Assembly (NCBI GenBank): GCA_946122785.1
Contig: CAMGYJ010000002.1
Location: 69,713,703-69,777,702 of the forward strand
Direction: 5' to 3'
DNA: 64,000 nucleotides
Origin: Linum tenue
Taxonomy: Eukaryota > Streptophyta > Magnoliopsida > Malpighiales > Linaceae
Shown here: positions 1-11,442 of the stretch, piece by piece
Layout: every line of letters starts with the position of its first letter
Numbering within the stretch: the stretch's first letter is position 1
Made by a program: the position numbers and the translations under genes
Notes under the pieces: generated by a model
What the model was told of the DNA's origin: nothing
Database searches by the model: none
What the model saw: only the letters and a program-made list of their open reading frames with translations

Positions 1-109
1 TCTCTAATTCTAATCTAATAGCTACAAAAACACTAAGGGTAAATTATGAATCACCTGCATTAAATATTAAGTTTTCGTTTTTTAATGAAGTCTGTTGTGT
101 TAGTGGGCG

Positions 110-870
110 GTTTTTGTGACGGTTTTTGTGGTGGGTGAAACGTGTGCGGTTTTTCTGGCTTGAAACAGAAGACTAGAACAAAAACACTACACACATGCAA
201 AAAACTAGTACAACACATATTATTAACTTACCACTTCCACCAATGTAAAAACACTACACACATGCAAAACACAACTACGTCCCATATTATTAATACATCA
301 CTTCCACCAATGCAAAAATACTACACACATGTTCCAACGTAATTCAACTACAATGCAAAACCACTACTAATAAAATCAACAACCTATGCAAAAACGTTAC
401 ATCTTCCAACATCCTTAAACTATACAGAACCATTACTAACAAAGCCACCGTACTAGTGATTTGGTCCATCTTAGATGTAGTGTTTTTGTATTTGTTGTGA
501 ATTTGTTAGTAGTGGTTCTGCATTGTAGTTGAAGGACGTTGGAAGATGTAGCATTTTCCCATTGGTTGTGGATTTGTTAGTAGTGATTTTGCATTGTAGT
601 TGAATGACATTGGAACATGTGTGTAGTGTTTTTGCATTGGTGAAAGCGATGCATTAATAATTTGGGGCATAATTGTTTTTGCATGTGTGTAATGTTTTTT
701 GCATTGGTGAAAGTGGTGCATTAATAATTTGGGGCATAATTGTTTTTGCATTGGTAGAAATGGTACGCTAATAATATATGTGTCGTAGTTGTTTTTGCAT
801 GTATAAGTAGAGACTCATTCTTAACTGTTGGGATATCTCCCATCACAAAAACCGCACATGTTCCACCAGG
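110..870. repeat. Fold-back (long inverted repeat) element
   Basis: The left half (about 120-400) carries repeated CACTACACACATGCAAAA and CCACTTCCACCAATG motifs. The right half (about 480-860) carries the same motifs as reverse complements, centred near 430-480. The outer ends also match in inverted orientation (GTGCGGTTTTT near 145, AAAAACCGCAC near 850). This is a fold-back or MITE-like element with internal minisatellite structure. I did not find a clean target duplication, so the ends are approximate. Short ORFs inside are repeat translations. Confidence 0.55.
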
Positions 871-1790
871 CTGAGATCACGGCATGATGTCATCTAATAT
901 ACCCAACTTACCAAAATGCCCCGGACAATAAAACACTCTTAATTGGCCAAACTTAAAATGGAAGGCGGTTATGCGGGTTAGTACGGTGCTAATGGGATAA
1001 ATGGTTAGCAACCCATCCGATCTCAGCGGGCCCACTCCCCAAATCCTCCCGCCCAATCGCCATGGGAGCAGATCAGGTAAGTAACATTAGGGTGAGTAAC
1101 CATGAGTAACCCGTTCACATCAGCATGACATCAGCATCCTCTCTCTCATGGAAATCCTTTTATATTTTCCCTTTAATCATTAGCAGACGATTTCTCTCTC
1201 GTTTTAAGTCGAAATTTATATTTTTTTGCACTGATAAAACAGATTAATTGTGCTCTTTAAAATGATATTCACTTTGATGTTTTTTTAGAACAAAAAAAAT
1301 TGATTTATTTTTTACCAATCAATACCATATAGTATGCTCCTATTTAACACCATATGGTAAGAAAGCGTACCATGATGGTATAAACATACCAAGACTGCAG
1401 GAAGGTTGAATACATGATAGTAGAAGTATACTAACTGTCATTTATAACTTTCATCATTGTTTACCTCAAGTTACCACCCCATACCATAGTGGTAAAGGAT
1501 GATAATTTTTTATCCTATATTTTTTCTCCTAGAAATTTGTAGATCCTATAAATCATGATGAACTTGTTCGTTCTGAGCAAATATTTTTAAAAACGACTTA
1601 AAAACGGAGAAGTTATCATATGATATGTAGTTGGTAATGAGAGGTATGAAAAAAAATTCTCAAAATATATTAAAATTTGATCTCATTTTGTAGAGCACAA
1701 CGAACTCGCTTCATTTGTGCAAAAAAATAAAAAAATAAATTGAAATCCGAGTTAGAACGAATAATATAAGAGCCTATTAAAAAAACTAGG
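871..1790. other. AT-rich intergenic stretch, nothing recognised
   Basis: No ORF with family resemblance and no repeat boundary were seen. It is AT-rich plant intergenic sequence. Confidence 0.5.
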
Positions 1791-1799
1791 TAAAATAAA

Positions 1800-2296
1800 G
1801 GGTTATAGGTATAATATGCCCCTCTACTATGATGTTTTATCAAACATGCCCTTTTACTATTTTTTACATCAAACATGCCCCCTGTACTTTATAAAAATTA
1901 TCAAACATCCACTTTTGTTAAAATTTTCATCTAAAAACCGTCAACCAACGCTGAACTTTGGTTTGGGCGACTAAAATGTCTAAAATATTCCTAATAATTT
2001 CACTTTAGAATTTTTTTTGTTCTTTTGTATAGCCAAATAATTCAAATAATTTCACTTTGAAGAGACACAGAGAAATAAAACGGGGGACAAAACTGATATT
2101 TTCCCTCACATTTGTCAATGTCGGGTCATCTAAATCTCAGTTCAATCATGATAGAGGATTTTTTCAATGGAAATTTTAGTAGAAGTGCATGTTTGATAAT
2201 TTTGTAAAAGTACATGAGCATGTTTGATGTAAAAAATAGTAGAGGGGCATGTTTGATAAAAAGTCATAAAAGAGGGGCATATTATACCTATAACCC
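1800..2296. mobile_element. Non-autonomous Mutator-like MITE
   Basis: The ends are long inverted repeats of about 130 bp: GGGTTATAGGTATAATATGC at the left and its reverse complement at the right. The inner arms repeat the phrase CAAACATGCCCC. A perfect 9-bp target duplication, TAAAATAAA, flanks it at 1791-1799 and 2297-2305, as expected for a Mutator-like element. There is no coding capacity. Confidence 0.8.
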
Positions 2297-2496
2297 TAAA
2301 ATAAAATGTCTTTAATTCACAACCCTTAGATCTAGATTTTCTGCGCTTACCTAAATTTAATGATGGAGATTTAGTTACTCATATGTCAGTAACCAAACTA
2401 GTAGCCATTCCCTTCTTATTTTTGGATAAATAAATGCCGACATCCCCTATTGAACCCGACTCTCGCCATTTATGGAGTAGTCCCATGGGAATGAAT

Positions 2497-2961
2497 TAGA
2501 GGTGGCAATTGGATCGGATTCGTGGATTCGTGGATTGGATTGGTGGATCCATGGATCAAATGGATTGGATCCAATGGATTGGTGGATTCATGGATTGGAT
2601 CCAATGGATTGGTGGATTGATCCATGAATCCAAATGACATACAAAGGCTTGGACCAAAATGTAAAATTTGAAAAGTTTTGGTACTAAAATGTCATAATGA
2701 AAATTTTAGGTACCAAAATGTAATTTTCCAATGATATTTTTCGTATAAAAATATAAATTTTAGGTACCAAAATGTAAATTATAAAAAAATATAGGTACCA
2801 AATCGTAATTTGCCATTTGGATCCATGGATTGATCCATGAATCCACCAATCCAATTGGATTTGGATCAAATGGATTGGATTTAAATGGATTGGATTAAGT
2901 GGATAATTTGGTGGATGGATAGAATTGGATTCATGGATTTGGATCATAATTGCCACCTCTA
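2497..2961. mobile_element. hAT-type MITE with GGATTGGATCC subterminal repeats
   Basis: The terminal inverted repeats are TAGAGGTGGCAATT and AATTGCCACCTCTA. The inside is filled with short GGATTGGATCCAATGGATT-type repeats in both orientations. The flanks GAATGAAT and GAAATAAT are a decayed 8-bp target duplication (6 of 8 match). Non-autonomous hAT is the best fit. Confidence 0.65.
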
Positions 2962-3091
2962 GAAATAATCAATCCGCAATTAATGGGATATCCCCTAATT
3001 GTGGTGACCATTGGAGTCAGCCTAAACTTGTGTATAACTACGACATATGTACCCTAACCTGAATCGGTGAAGATACAGGCTAGGACAAGAG

Positions 3092-3231
3092 TAAGGCAAC
3101 GTAATGAGAGACACTGAGACACACATTGGAAATCTGAAAGCCGGACACATCAAATCATGCTACTGTATTTCACGAATATTCCATTCGTCTTACATTCACA
3201 ATATCAAGCATCAAAATGGGTACCAAATAAT
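3092..3231 (+). promoter_or_regulatory. Promoter relic of a lost Gnk2-like gene
   Basis: Two blocks match the upstream regions of the Gnk2-like genes at 6855 and 18770. TTGGAAATCTGAAAGCCG is near 3126 and near 6510. ATTCCATTCGTC followed by CAAAATGGGTACC is near 3178-3220 and near 18600-18640. No coding sequence follows, so this looks like a promoter left after loss or truncation of an array member. Confidence 0.5.
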
Positions 3232-3895
3232 AATTCTCCCTTCTTTCTTTTTCTATAAATAAAAAAGTACACTTTTTTTGGTTTTCTTTCAAAAAATTTG
3301 AAACGTCAAATGTCCTCTTCCTTTTCCTTCCAAATTTTTTTTTTTTTGACAACTCAAATCTGCATATATTATTTAAAGTGCAAAAGTGCCATTTCCAAAA
3401 AATTAAAAACACCAAAACTTCACACTTCTTTTAAATAATAAAATTACCAAATATATTATATAACTCTCGGGTTCAATCGGGTTAATCAACAATTTGTCCG
3501 CATCCCGAATTGAAAATATTAATGTTATAGAGTGTTGTAATAATTAAATATTAATTACAATATCGGGAATGTGCTGAATTTATATTTTGTATTTACTTTT
3601 TGTAATTTTTATATAATTTAATGTTCAAGTGAACTTAATATTGTAATTTTTGTAATTTTATTGAAATTATTTCAAGTGGATTTCATATTAGATGATTTCT
3701 TTACAAAATGAAAAAAATGGGTTTACTTAGTTTTAGAATAAAAATCTTAGAATCTTTACGGGTTAGAGTATAATATCATGTCCGAAAGATCAGTCAATTC
3801 AAGTTCTGGATAGCGTTTTCTTAGTCAAGGTATGCGATACCCCGGATTTCACCATGAGTACCGTAGAACTTCCCCCATATATATATATGTATATA
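3232..3895. other. AT-rich intergenic stretch
   Basis: No gene was recognised. Near 3780-3870 there is a fragment of the repeat seen again at 4680-5080 (a GGTATGCGATACCCC type phrase). Confidence 0.4.
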
Positions 3896-4669
3896 GTGGC
3901 TACTTCGGTGCACTCACTTTTTTGGGCTACTTCAGTGCACTCACTTTTTTTGGGTGCATTCAGTGCACCCAACTCTAAAAGTGGTCATAATATATCAACT
4001 TTTGAACTTTAATGGGTAACATTAGTATAATATGATGACATAACATAGAATCACAACTAATCAATACATTACCGTAACCCCTTAACTTTCAATTTTGAAT
4101 CCCAAACCAAAATCCCAAATTGTAAACATAAACCCTAAGCCTAAATTCCTAAACCCTAGGTCCTTCAAATTAAAGTAAATGTTAAATGATTTTTGTACAA
4201 ATTCATGTGTTTCTTGTTCATGATATCATAAGCAATAATCGATACCGTTTGGCATGAATTGCATGCTCGAAATGATGATTTGGGATACTTTGCTGCATTC
4301 AATGCACCCAACTCTAAAAGTAGCCATAGACATCAAGTTTTGAATTTTAACTGGTAGCATTAGTCTATTATGATGATATAACAAAGAATCTCAACTAATC
4401 AATCCATTACCTTAACCCCTAAACCTTCAATTTTAAACACAACCCAAAATCCCAAATGTGAGCCCTAACCCTAACCCTAACCCTAAATCCCTAAATCTTT
4501 CAAATCAAAGTAAATACTTAATGATTATTTTCGTAATTCATGGGGTTTCATGTCTATCATATCACAAGTAATGATTGACATCGTTTTGACATGAATCACC
4601 TACTCAAATGGCGATTATGAGGCGGGTGCACTGAATGCAACCAAAAAAGTGAGTGCACCGAAGACACCA
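3896..4669. mobile_element. MITE with internal direct duplication
   Basis: The inverted ends read CTTCGGTGCACTCACTTTTT on the left and its reverse complement on the right (about 4640-4665), in a TA-rich context. Inside, a segment of about 300 bp is present twice in direct orientation, beginning at GCACCCAACTCTAAAAG near 3968 and again near 4305. It is a tandem dimer of one MITE body between one pair of ends. Confidence 0.6.
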
Positions 4670-5078
4670 CCATATATATATACAGTGCCTTCTACGGTAC
4701 CGCTGGTGAAATCAGGGGTACCGCATACCTTGAGTATGTAAACGGTATCTAGACCTCGAATTTTGGGTCTTATACTATACCCTAACCCTTAATGAGTGAA
4801 CCCTAGGTCCTAATTATCTAAATCATGATCTGTAAACCCAAAGATGGTGCATTCCTTTTTGTGCCTATATTTGGACGAATCATAACCGTCGATTATTGTT
4901 TCTAATTAAATTGATCTTGGAGTATAAGATTGGGAGAATTAAGACCTATATTTTGATCTTTAAGGGGTTAGAGTATAGTATCATGTCCGAAAGATCGGTC
5001 AGTTCAAGGTCTAGATAGTGTTTTCATACTCAATGTATGCGGTACCCCAGATTTTACACAGGGTACCATAGAACTCGC

Positions 5079-5166
<88 letters not shown>

Positions 5167-5860
5167 GTTCTATCATACCTTGAGTAAAATCAAGGTCACG
5201 ACATAACCTTGAGTTAAAAAATGCTATCTAGACTTCAAATTGACAAGAGTTTGGTAACTGGTACTATTCCCGAACCCGTAAAGATTGAAATCTATGTCTT
5301 AGTTCTATAAATATCATACACTAAGATCAATTTAATTAGAAACAAAAATCGACGGTCATGATTCATCGCAATATATGCCAAAAGTTACATGCAAAATCTT
5401 AGGTTAGGCTCTATGATTTATATAACTAAGACCTAGGGTTCACCCATCAAGGGTCAGGGTATAGCATCATGCCAAAATTTCGGTTAATTTGAGGTTTAGA
5501 TAGCGTTTTCTTACTCATGGTATGTCGTACCCTTGATGATTGAATATGAGTGAACCCTAGGTCCTAATTATCTAAATCATAAACTACAAACACTAAGATG
5601 GTGCATTGAATACGAGTGAACCCTTGGTCCTAATTATCTAAATCATAAACTATAAACCCTAAGATTGTGCATTGATTTTTTTTGCCTATATTTTGATGAA
5701 TCATAACCGTCGATTATTGTTTCTAATTAAATTGATCTTGAGGTATAAGATTTAGAGAATTAATACCTAGATTTTGATCTTTAAGAGTTTGAGTATAGTA
5801 ACATGTCCGAAAGATCAGTCAATTCAAGTTCTCGACGAGCCATAAAAGTTTCTATTAAAC
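4670..5860. repeat. Nested repeats with ATTAAATTGATCTTG blocks
   Basis: A segment containing CCTAATTATCTAAATCAT, CGTCGATTATTGTTTC and TAATTAAATTGATCTTG appears near 4800-5000 and again near 5535-5830, with an inverted partial copy near 5290-5440. These look like nested or rearranged copies of one non-coding mobile repeat. Boundaries are unclear. Confidence 0.45.
5083..5162. repeat. (TA)n microsatellite
   Basis: An almost pure TA dinucleotide run of about 80 bp, with one interruption (CATATACA). Confidence 0.9.
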
Positions 5861-6540
5861 TAATTGAAAATATGAATACTAAAAATCAATAAAATTGATA
5901 TGCTATTAAACATAGTTTACTGGATAATCTAACACCAATTATCTGATTTGCGAACACAAAATATTTTGTTGATAGTTATTATATTTTAAAATGATCCATT
6001 TATCCTGTAAATCAAGTAAAATTTATGAAAGATAATTGTAATTTAATTGAATCCATCACGGTTGATGTTTTGGTATAACAAAAAATAGTATTTTATTATA
6101 GAATATGCATTAGCGACTTATTATAAAAAAATTATCATATGATTTTACAGGTAATGAACCACCCGCAACCCACTCAATACCCACCCGCCACGCATGCACC
6201 CAGCTAAATTTAGTGGGTGACAAAAACAGCGACCCACACTCACCCATCACACCCACCCAAACATGTAATGGGTGGGTCATAATCGGGTGAATTCGGGTGG
6301 ATCAGTTGACCCACTCATTGCCCATCCCTACTTAATGTGTTACAACTATAGGGCACCGCGGGAGACCGTAACGTGAGCAGCATGGGCGGCAATGCATGAA
6401 TACGAATGGGCCCAGGGTGCAGACTGATCCAATAATAGGCAAAGAGCACAAGGAGCAAACGTAACTCAATCTAAGAGCCCAGCTCCACAAGGAACGAAAA
6501 TAATGTGAGACAGCGTTGGAAATCTGAAAGCCGCCGAACG
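5861..6540. other. Intergenic stretch with CCACCC-rich patch
   Basis: No gene was recognised. Near 6150-6330 there is a CACCCACC/GGGTGGGT-rich patch resembling the ends of the hAT-type MITEs seen elsewhere in this window, without a clear boundary. Confidence 0.35.
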
Positions 6541-6854
6541 CATCGATCTTTCTTCTCTATGTTGACAAGATCAGACGAGGAGCCAACAACGATCGAGGCC
6601 AGCTAGCTATATCCGGTAAATAACCTAGCTAGCTGTAATTCCTAAGCTTGAGTTCCATTCCTATAGATGTATCCCAGAAATCCATTCCTAAGCTTGAGTT
6701 CACAAAATCAAACGCCAAAATTGATACCAATATTGCCGCCAAAGTACCTTTGTGTCTATAGCTACCTATCTCCCGACCCTACATATAGCACATAGCAGCT
6801 AATTAACCCGCTTTACATAACACACAGAACACAGAGAGAGAGAGAGAGAGAGAG
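6541..6854 (+). promoter_or_regulatory. Upstream region of the Gnk2-like gene at 6855
   Basis: This region matches the upstream region of the paralogue at 18770 over about 300 bp: GAGGCCAGCTAGCTATATC, CCTAAGCTTGA, CAAAATCAAACGCCAAAA and CTTTACATAACACACAGA. A weak TATA-like CATATAG lies near 6782. A (GA)n run reaches the ATG directly. Conservation between copies suggests the promoter and 5' leader were duplicated with the gene. Confidence 0.6.
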
Positions 6855-7537
6855 ATGGCTTACTCAATAACATCAGCAGTGATTACGGCGGCAACCACAG
6901 TATTTCAACTGTCCTTATTATCGTCGTTGCTAATAACTCTCACAATTAGCGACGGAGGTTTCGTCACCAATGGTACAGTTAATACCTCCGCTCAGGCTGT
7001 CCCCGATGATGGTTCGATATGTGCAGCTGCGGGAAGATCGTTTTGCAGTTCGGACGACTTTCCCAGCGACATCACGCAGCCTCAGGTGCTATTGGACGTC
7101 TTGTACGAGTTGCAGTGCTCCCCGGCCAAAGAATTTTCGGATAAGGGATTCATCTGTTGGTAAATCAGAATACGGTGGAAATTGTTGTGTATTATTATTG
7201 AAACAACATGGGTTTATATAGAGTACAGAGACTGACTTCTATAATAACCCTAACACTAATAGGGAAATTACCTAACTTCTACGACTCTAATAAGGAATAT
7301 AACACTGCTCAATTACATAACAGTACTCGTATTATAACATAATACTACTCGTACTACCCATACTCTAATATCATCTTGCTCTACGAATATGCTTCCTGTA
7401 CTACAGCCGGCGACTTCTGCGATTCCTGCTTATTTAACGCCGCTTCGATCATACGTGGGGATTGCCCCAACAAAAATGGAGCCCAATACTCGACAGAGCA
7501 TTGTTGTGTTAAATACGAGACGTACAACTTTTGTTGA
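6855..7537 (+). pseudogene. Gnk2/DUF26-like secreted protein gene broken by an insertion
   Basis: The 5' part encodes a hydrophobic signal peptide (starts MAYSITSAV, about 32 residues) and the N-terminal half of a cysteine-rich domain (CAAAGRSFC). Reading stops at 7161-7163, just inside a 216-bp insert. The 3' part (about 7376-7537) encodes the rest in another frame: a C-X6-C-X2-C motif (CTTAGDFCDSC) and the tail CCVKYETYNFC, then a stop. The two parts become continuous if the insert and one 5-bp target copy are ignored, so the gene was intact before insertion. The spaced cysteines, CC-RYE-like tail and length fit the ginkbilobin-2/DUF26 family; Gnk2 is an antifungal, mannose-binding secreted protein. 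A GTAAAT at 7160 could be a splice donor, so removal of the insert as an intron is possible but unproven. Confidence 0.7.
7155..7370. mobile_element. 216-bp insert (solo LTR/TRIM-like) in coding sequence
   Basis: The insert begins TGTTGGTAAATC and ends near CTAATATCA. TCATC occurs on both sides (7150-7154 and 7371-7375) as a 5-bp target duplication. The ends resemble a small LTR (TG...CA if three bases of the right copy are counted as element). It has no coding capacity. Confidence 0.6.
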
Positions 7538-7718
7538 TTAAGCTTGTGGTTGTTGTTTCTGATCGATCAAAGTTGCTAGACATTTTCTAAATCGTATGTG
7601 TATGTGCAGTGTACTCAAGATAGCTTGATGTACAGCTCGTAGGCCGGAGAACTATACCATAACAGAAGGCAGAACGATGTTATGAATGTATTTGTGCATT
7701 TGGTTAATATCCTTAAGA

Positions 7719-8933
7719 GGGACGGGATAAGGGGTTGTCAGATTGACAACCAAGGGTATTTTGAGTATGAAAAAAAAAGGAATATATTTATTATCTTTTT
7801 TGTATTAATCATATTGAGAATTAAAAACTCATATTAAATACAATTTTTTTGAAATATAAATCCTATACATTAATATCTCTATCTATCTCTCTCTCTTCCT
7901 TTCTCCTGCGGCCACTCCGCTTCGATGGATAGACTTTTTCTCCGGCGAATTCTCTCCGGCAGACTCCCTCCGGCAACCTGAAAAAATGTACGAGTGCGTT
8001 AAAAAGTGTACCAATCCATTAGTCTACTGGTAATTAATATACCAGTGCTAGTGGTACGCTACTATTGCGTTAAAAAATGTACCAGTGCTAGTGGTACGCT
8101 ACCAGTGCTAGTGGTACGCTACCAGTACTAGTGGTACGCTACTAGTGCTAGTGTTACGGTACCATTACCACTTGTAGCGGTACCATTAGCAGTACCAGTA
8201 CCACTGGTAGCGGTACCAGTACCAGTACCAGTACCACTGCCACTGGTAGCGGTACCAGTACCAGTACCATTGCCACTGGTAGCGGTGCCATTGCCAATGG
8301 TAGCGTACCACTAGCTGAGACTAGAACAAAAAAAAAATCAGATCTAAAATATGAAAAATCACAGATCTGAAAAAAAAACAGGGATGATGAAAGGGGGAGG
8401 CAGGGGAGAGGCGGTGACCTCGTGGCGACGGTGGTGGCGGGAGACAGAGGGTGGCAGGAGGGTTGTGACGGGGAGAGGGTGATGGCGCGACGGTGGTGAG
8501 AGGAGGAGGCCACGATGGCTGCGGGGCGAGGGACGTGACAGTGCAGGGAGGCGGAGGGCGCGACGACGGGAGGGCTGCAGCAGTGATGAGAGCCGGAGGG
8601 TGTGGCGGGTCGGCAAGACGGCTGCGACGACGGTGGTGGCAGCCGATAGAGAGAGAGAGGGAAGAGATGGGAGGAAGAAGAAGAAGAATAGGAAGAAGAA
8701 AGATGGCGTGAGAGAGAGAGAGAGAGGAAAGAGAGAATCTAGGATTTTAGGTATTAATAGGGGTAATAATCTAGTGTGGTCCATTTTTTTCGTCCAAAAA
8801 TACCATTAATCCAATCTGTACCATTGATTTGAAAAAAAGAAAAAAGACACAAGAGAGAGAACAAATCCTATGTTTATAAAATGGGTTGTCAATCTCACAA
8901 CCCCCTAATGGGGTTGTCACCGTATCTCATCCC
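7719..8933. mobile_element. Non-autonomous Mutator-like element with GC-rich body
   Basis: The inverted ends are GGGACGGGATAAGG... and, read from the right, GGGATGAGATACGG..., each followed by GACAACCCC-type motifs. A perfect 9-bp duplication, TCCTTAAGA, flanks it at 7710-7718 and 8934-8942. The body has an AT-rich left part, a minisatellite (8041-8310) and a GC-rich, C-rich/G-rich part (8390-8720) that yields several overlapping low-complexity ORFs. A captured host gene fragment is possible but none is recognisable. Confidence 0.7.
8041..8310. repeat. Minisatellite built from AGTGCTAGTGGTACGCTACC
   Basis: The unit AGTGCTAGTGGTACGCTACC (about 20 bp) repeats in direct order from about 8048 to 8150. 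It then grades into short GTACCAGTACCACTGG units with internal palindromes. The array lies inside the Mutator-like element. Confidence 0.75.
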
Positions 8934-9017
8934 TCCTTAAGAGAGTGTTTTACATGTGTACTTAAATTTATTACGATTCGAAGCAATAACATTTCAGTGT
9001 AAAAATATTAAGTAAGA

Positions 9018-9567
9018 CAAAGGTTGTCAACCAGATTTAGTCCGTTGCTCCGGTCGAGGTTGTGGATCAAGGGTTAATGGATCAACCGCTTTAGTTCGGC
9101 TTAACGAGGATATATAAAAAAATTATATTTTAAAATATCAATTGTTATATTGTGATGCCATGGGAAATAACTAGTTTTATGTTAGTGAAAAACAAATCTC
9201 AAATCTAACTAAAAACCTAATACCTTGTTTCCCAAATCCCACCCACTTCTTATCAGGCTCACCGCTCTCCGCCACTTCTGATCGTGACTCTGCAGTTTCC
9301 CATCACTCCTTTAGTCCTCTCTCCCTTGTAGCAATAGCACAGACATGCAATCTATCAATCTTCCTTCTTCTCTCTGTTTCACATCCAAAAAATCCTTTGC
9401 TTTTATTTGTTTTGATTTCCGAAATAACCCTGGTTCAACCGTTGGGGTTTGCCGGACTTTACCGGGTTTGACCAAATTCGGGCGGATGCTTCACTGGGCC
9501 GCTGATGCCCGTTTTCATGAACGGGTCCGAGTCAACCCGCAGGTCGACTCGTGGGTTGACTACTTTG
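9018..9567. mobile_element. hAT-like MITE, CAAAGGTTGTCAACC ends
   Basis: Left end CAAAGGTTGTCAACC, right end GGTTGACTACTTTG. The flanks AAGTAAGA (9010-9017) and AGTAAGAA (9568-9575) are a near-perfect shifted target duplication. The body contains GGGTCCGAGTCAACCCG-type subterminal repeats. The ends resemble those of the element at 46015. Confidence 0.5.
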
Positions 9568-10150
9568 AGTAAGAAATATCATGATGCATATTTTCATAGA
9601 ATTAACATAAAGTGACAAATATTAGCTACGGGAAAAATCATCTCTCATGATCGACGACCATAATGCTAATTGATATAGATATAACGAACATATCTTGAGT
9701 TATTGTGAAATTTCACAGATATGTGAGCCTGGAAGAGCAATAATAAATGTTGCTAATATTTCACAAATTTATTGTGATCTATAGTTGTCTGACTGCAATA
9801 TTGTTTAGGAAAGTGTTTCGAACATTGTCTGTTTTCAACACAAGGTATTTGCAACCCGAACTCTAAAGGGCCCAAGTAACATAAATTACAGACAATCTCA
9901 TAGCCATGTAGATCAATATTAGGATTAGGAATTTCGGCTGAGATGATGAAGTCAATTTTTATGATCCGACTAAAATTTGTCATTCGATGCTAAGGAAACC
10001 GTAATATGGGCATGGAGATGCACCCGAGCAATTTCTCTTTTCAAAAATATGTTGATCCTTGATTTTATACATGAATTTATTTAACTTCCTCTTGTACACC
10101 CAAGTAATAACATATCAACACGTACGATTGAGATCCTTACACCCTAAAAG
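9568..10150. other. Intergenic stretch, no recognised gene
   Basis: A 76-codon open frame on the minus strand (9753-9983) has no recognisable motif and no supporting context. Nothing else was seen. Confidence 0.4.
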
Positions 10151-10419
10151 AATAATAAAATACCTCATTAATTGAATTTCAAGCCAGTTGGTATTACATG
10201 TGAATGTTACAGACAAATATGGACAGCTTAACGATAATAATAAAATACCTCATTAATTGAATTTCAAGCCAGTTGGTATTACATGTGAATGTTACAGACA
10301 AATATGGACAGCTTAACGACTGATAAGAATAATAAAATACCTCATTAATTGAATTTCAAGCCAGTTGGTATTACACGTGAATGTTACAGACAAATATGGA
10401 CAGCTTAACGACTGATAAG
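10151..10419. repeat. Three tandem copies of an 85-92-bp unit
   Basis: The units start AATAATAAAATACCTC at 10151, 10236 and 10328. The copies are nearly identical; the last two carry a 7-bp extension (CTGATAAG type) at the junction. This near identity means a recent local duplication. Confidence 0.9.
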
Positions 10420-10637
10420 TTGTTACAGCATCTTGTAAATTCTTGTACTTGTGGATTGGACTACCCATACCTGATGCATCTAAAATAAAATGCTCAACTG
10501 AAGACTCCAAATCAGTGTCACCTCCATAAATGAATGTAACCATGCTTTAAAATAACATATATATAAATATTTTCTGACACATCTATGATATCTCTCCTCC
10601 AGTTTTGGACGCATACAATACATCTTGTCCCCTCCGC

Positions 10638-11406
10638 TAGGGGTGTACATGGGTCGGGTGGTCCGGGTTTAGGCATTTTAATCACCCGACCCATGCACTA
10701 CGGTTTGGGAAATATTAAACCCAAACCCACCCAAAAAAATCTAAACCCTACGGTTTGTTTATAATTGGGTTGGGTCGGGTTGGCGATATTTTTAAGTAAA
10801 AACCCAACCCAACACAAAATATGTAATTATTCTAAATCATAAAAATATTTTATAACAAATTAAAAATTCAAACGAATAAACCGAGGTGAAAGGTATCAAA
10901 ATTCACAAATATTGTTTGAATTTTAATAAAACTTGATTTACTTCAACTTATGTCTAGTTTTTTTCACGACATTTGTTGAAATAGGCTAAAAAGGTTACAA
11001 ATGAACGCATCCATAATATGATATTCTTTTAAAATTGTACACAAGGAAAAAAAAAACGTGAATCATAGCTATATTAAATATATGGCTAAACTTTAAGTCG
11101 AAGAATGCATTAGATTAGTGAGACTTTAAGAGAAAAACATGGCGAAATATCTTAATTTTCTCATAAGTATGACTATATACAACATAAATATTTTTTTGGA
11201 AACGAACTCATACCAATAATTGGAACACGGGTTGGGTCGGGTTCTACGGGTTGTGTAATCCAAAATCCAAACCCAACCCAAAAGAGACGGGTTGTACAAA
11301 AGAAAACCCTCACCCAACCCAAAACCTTCGATTTAGCGATAAATACGGGTGGGTTGGGTTGGGTTGGACGGGTGGGTCGGTTTGCGGGTGTGTTTGTTCA
11401 CCCCTA
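10638..11406. mobile_element. Non-autonomous hAT element with GGGTTGGGTCGGG repeats
   Basis: The ends are TAGGGGTGTACATGGG and the inverted GTTCACCCCTA. A perfect 8-bp target duplication, CCCTCCGC, lies at 10630-10637 and 11407-11414. Subterminal GGGTTGGGTCGGGTT repeats are dense at both ends and the middle is AT-rich. No transposase is encoded. Confidence 0.85.
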
Positions 11407-11442
11407 CCCTCCGCCCTCATCCTTAATCCGGAGATGACTTGT

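Noticed and set aside
4455..4490. Telomere-type AACCCTAACCCTAA repeat
   Set aside because: Only about three units inside a MITE with other AAACCCTA-like phrases; too short for a telomeric tract.
8154..8809. Several overlapping ORFs in the GC-rich part of the Mutator-like element
   Set aside because: Low-complexity translations in four frames; none resembles a known protein.
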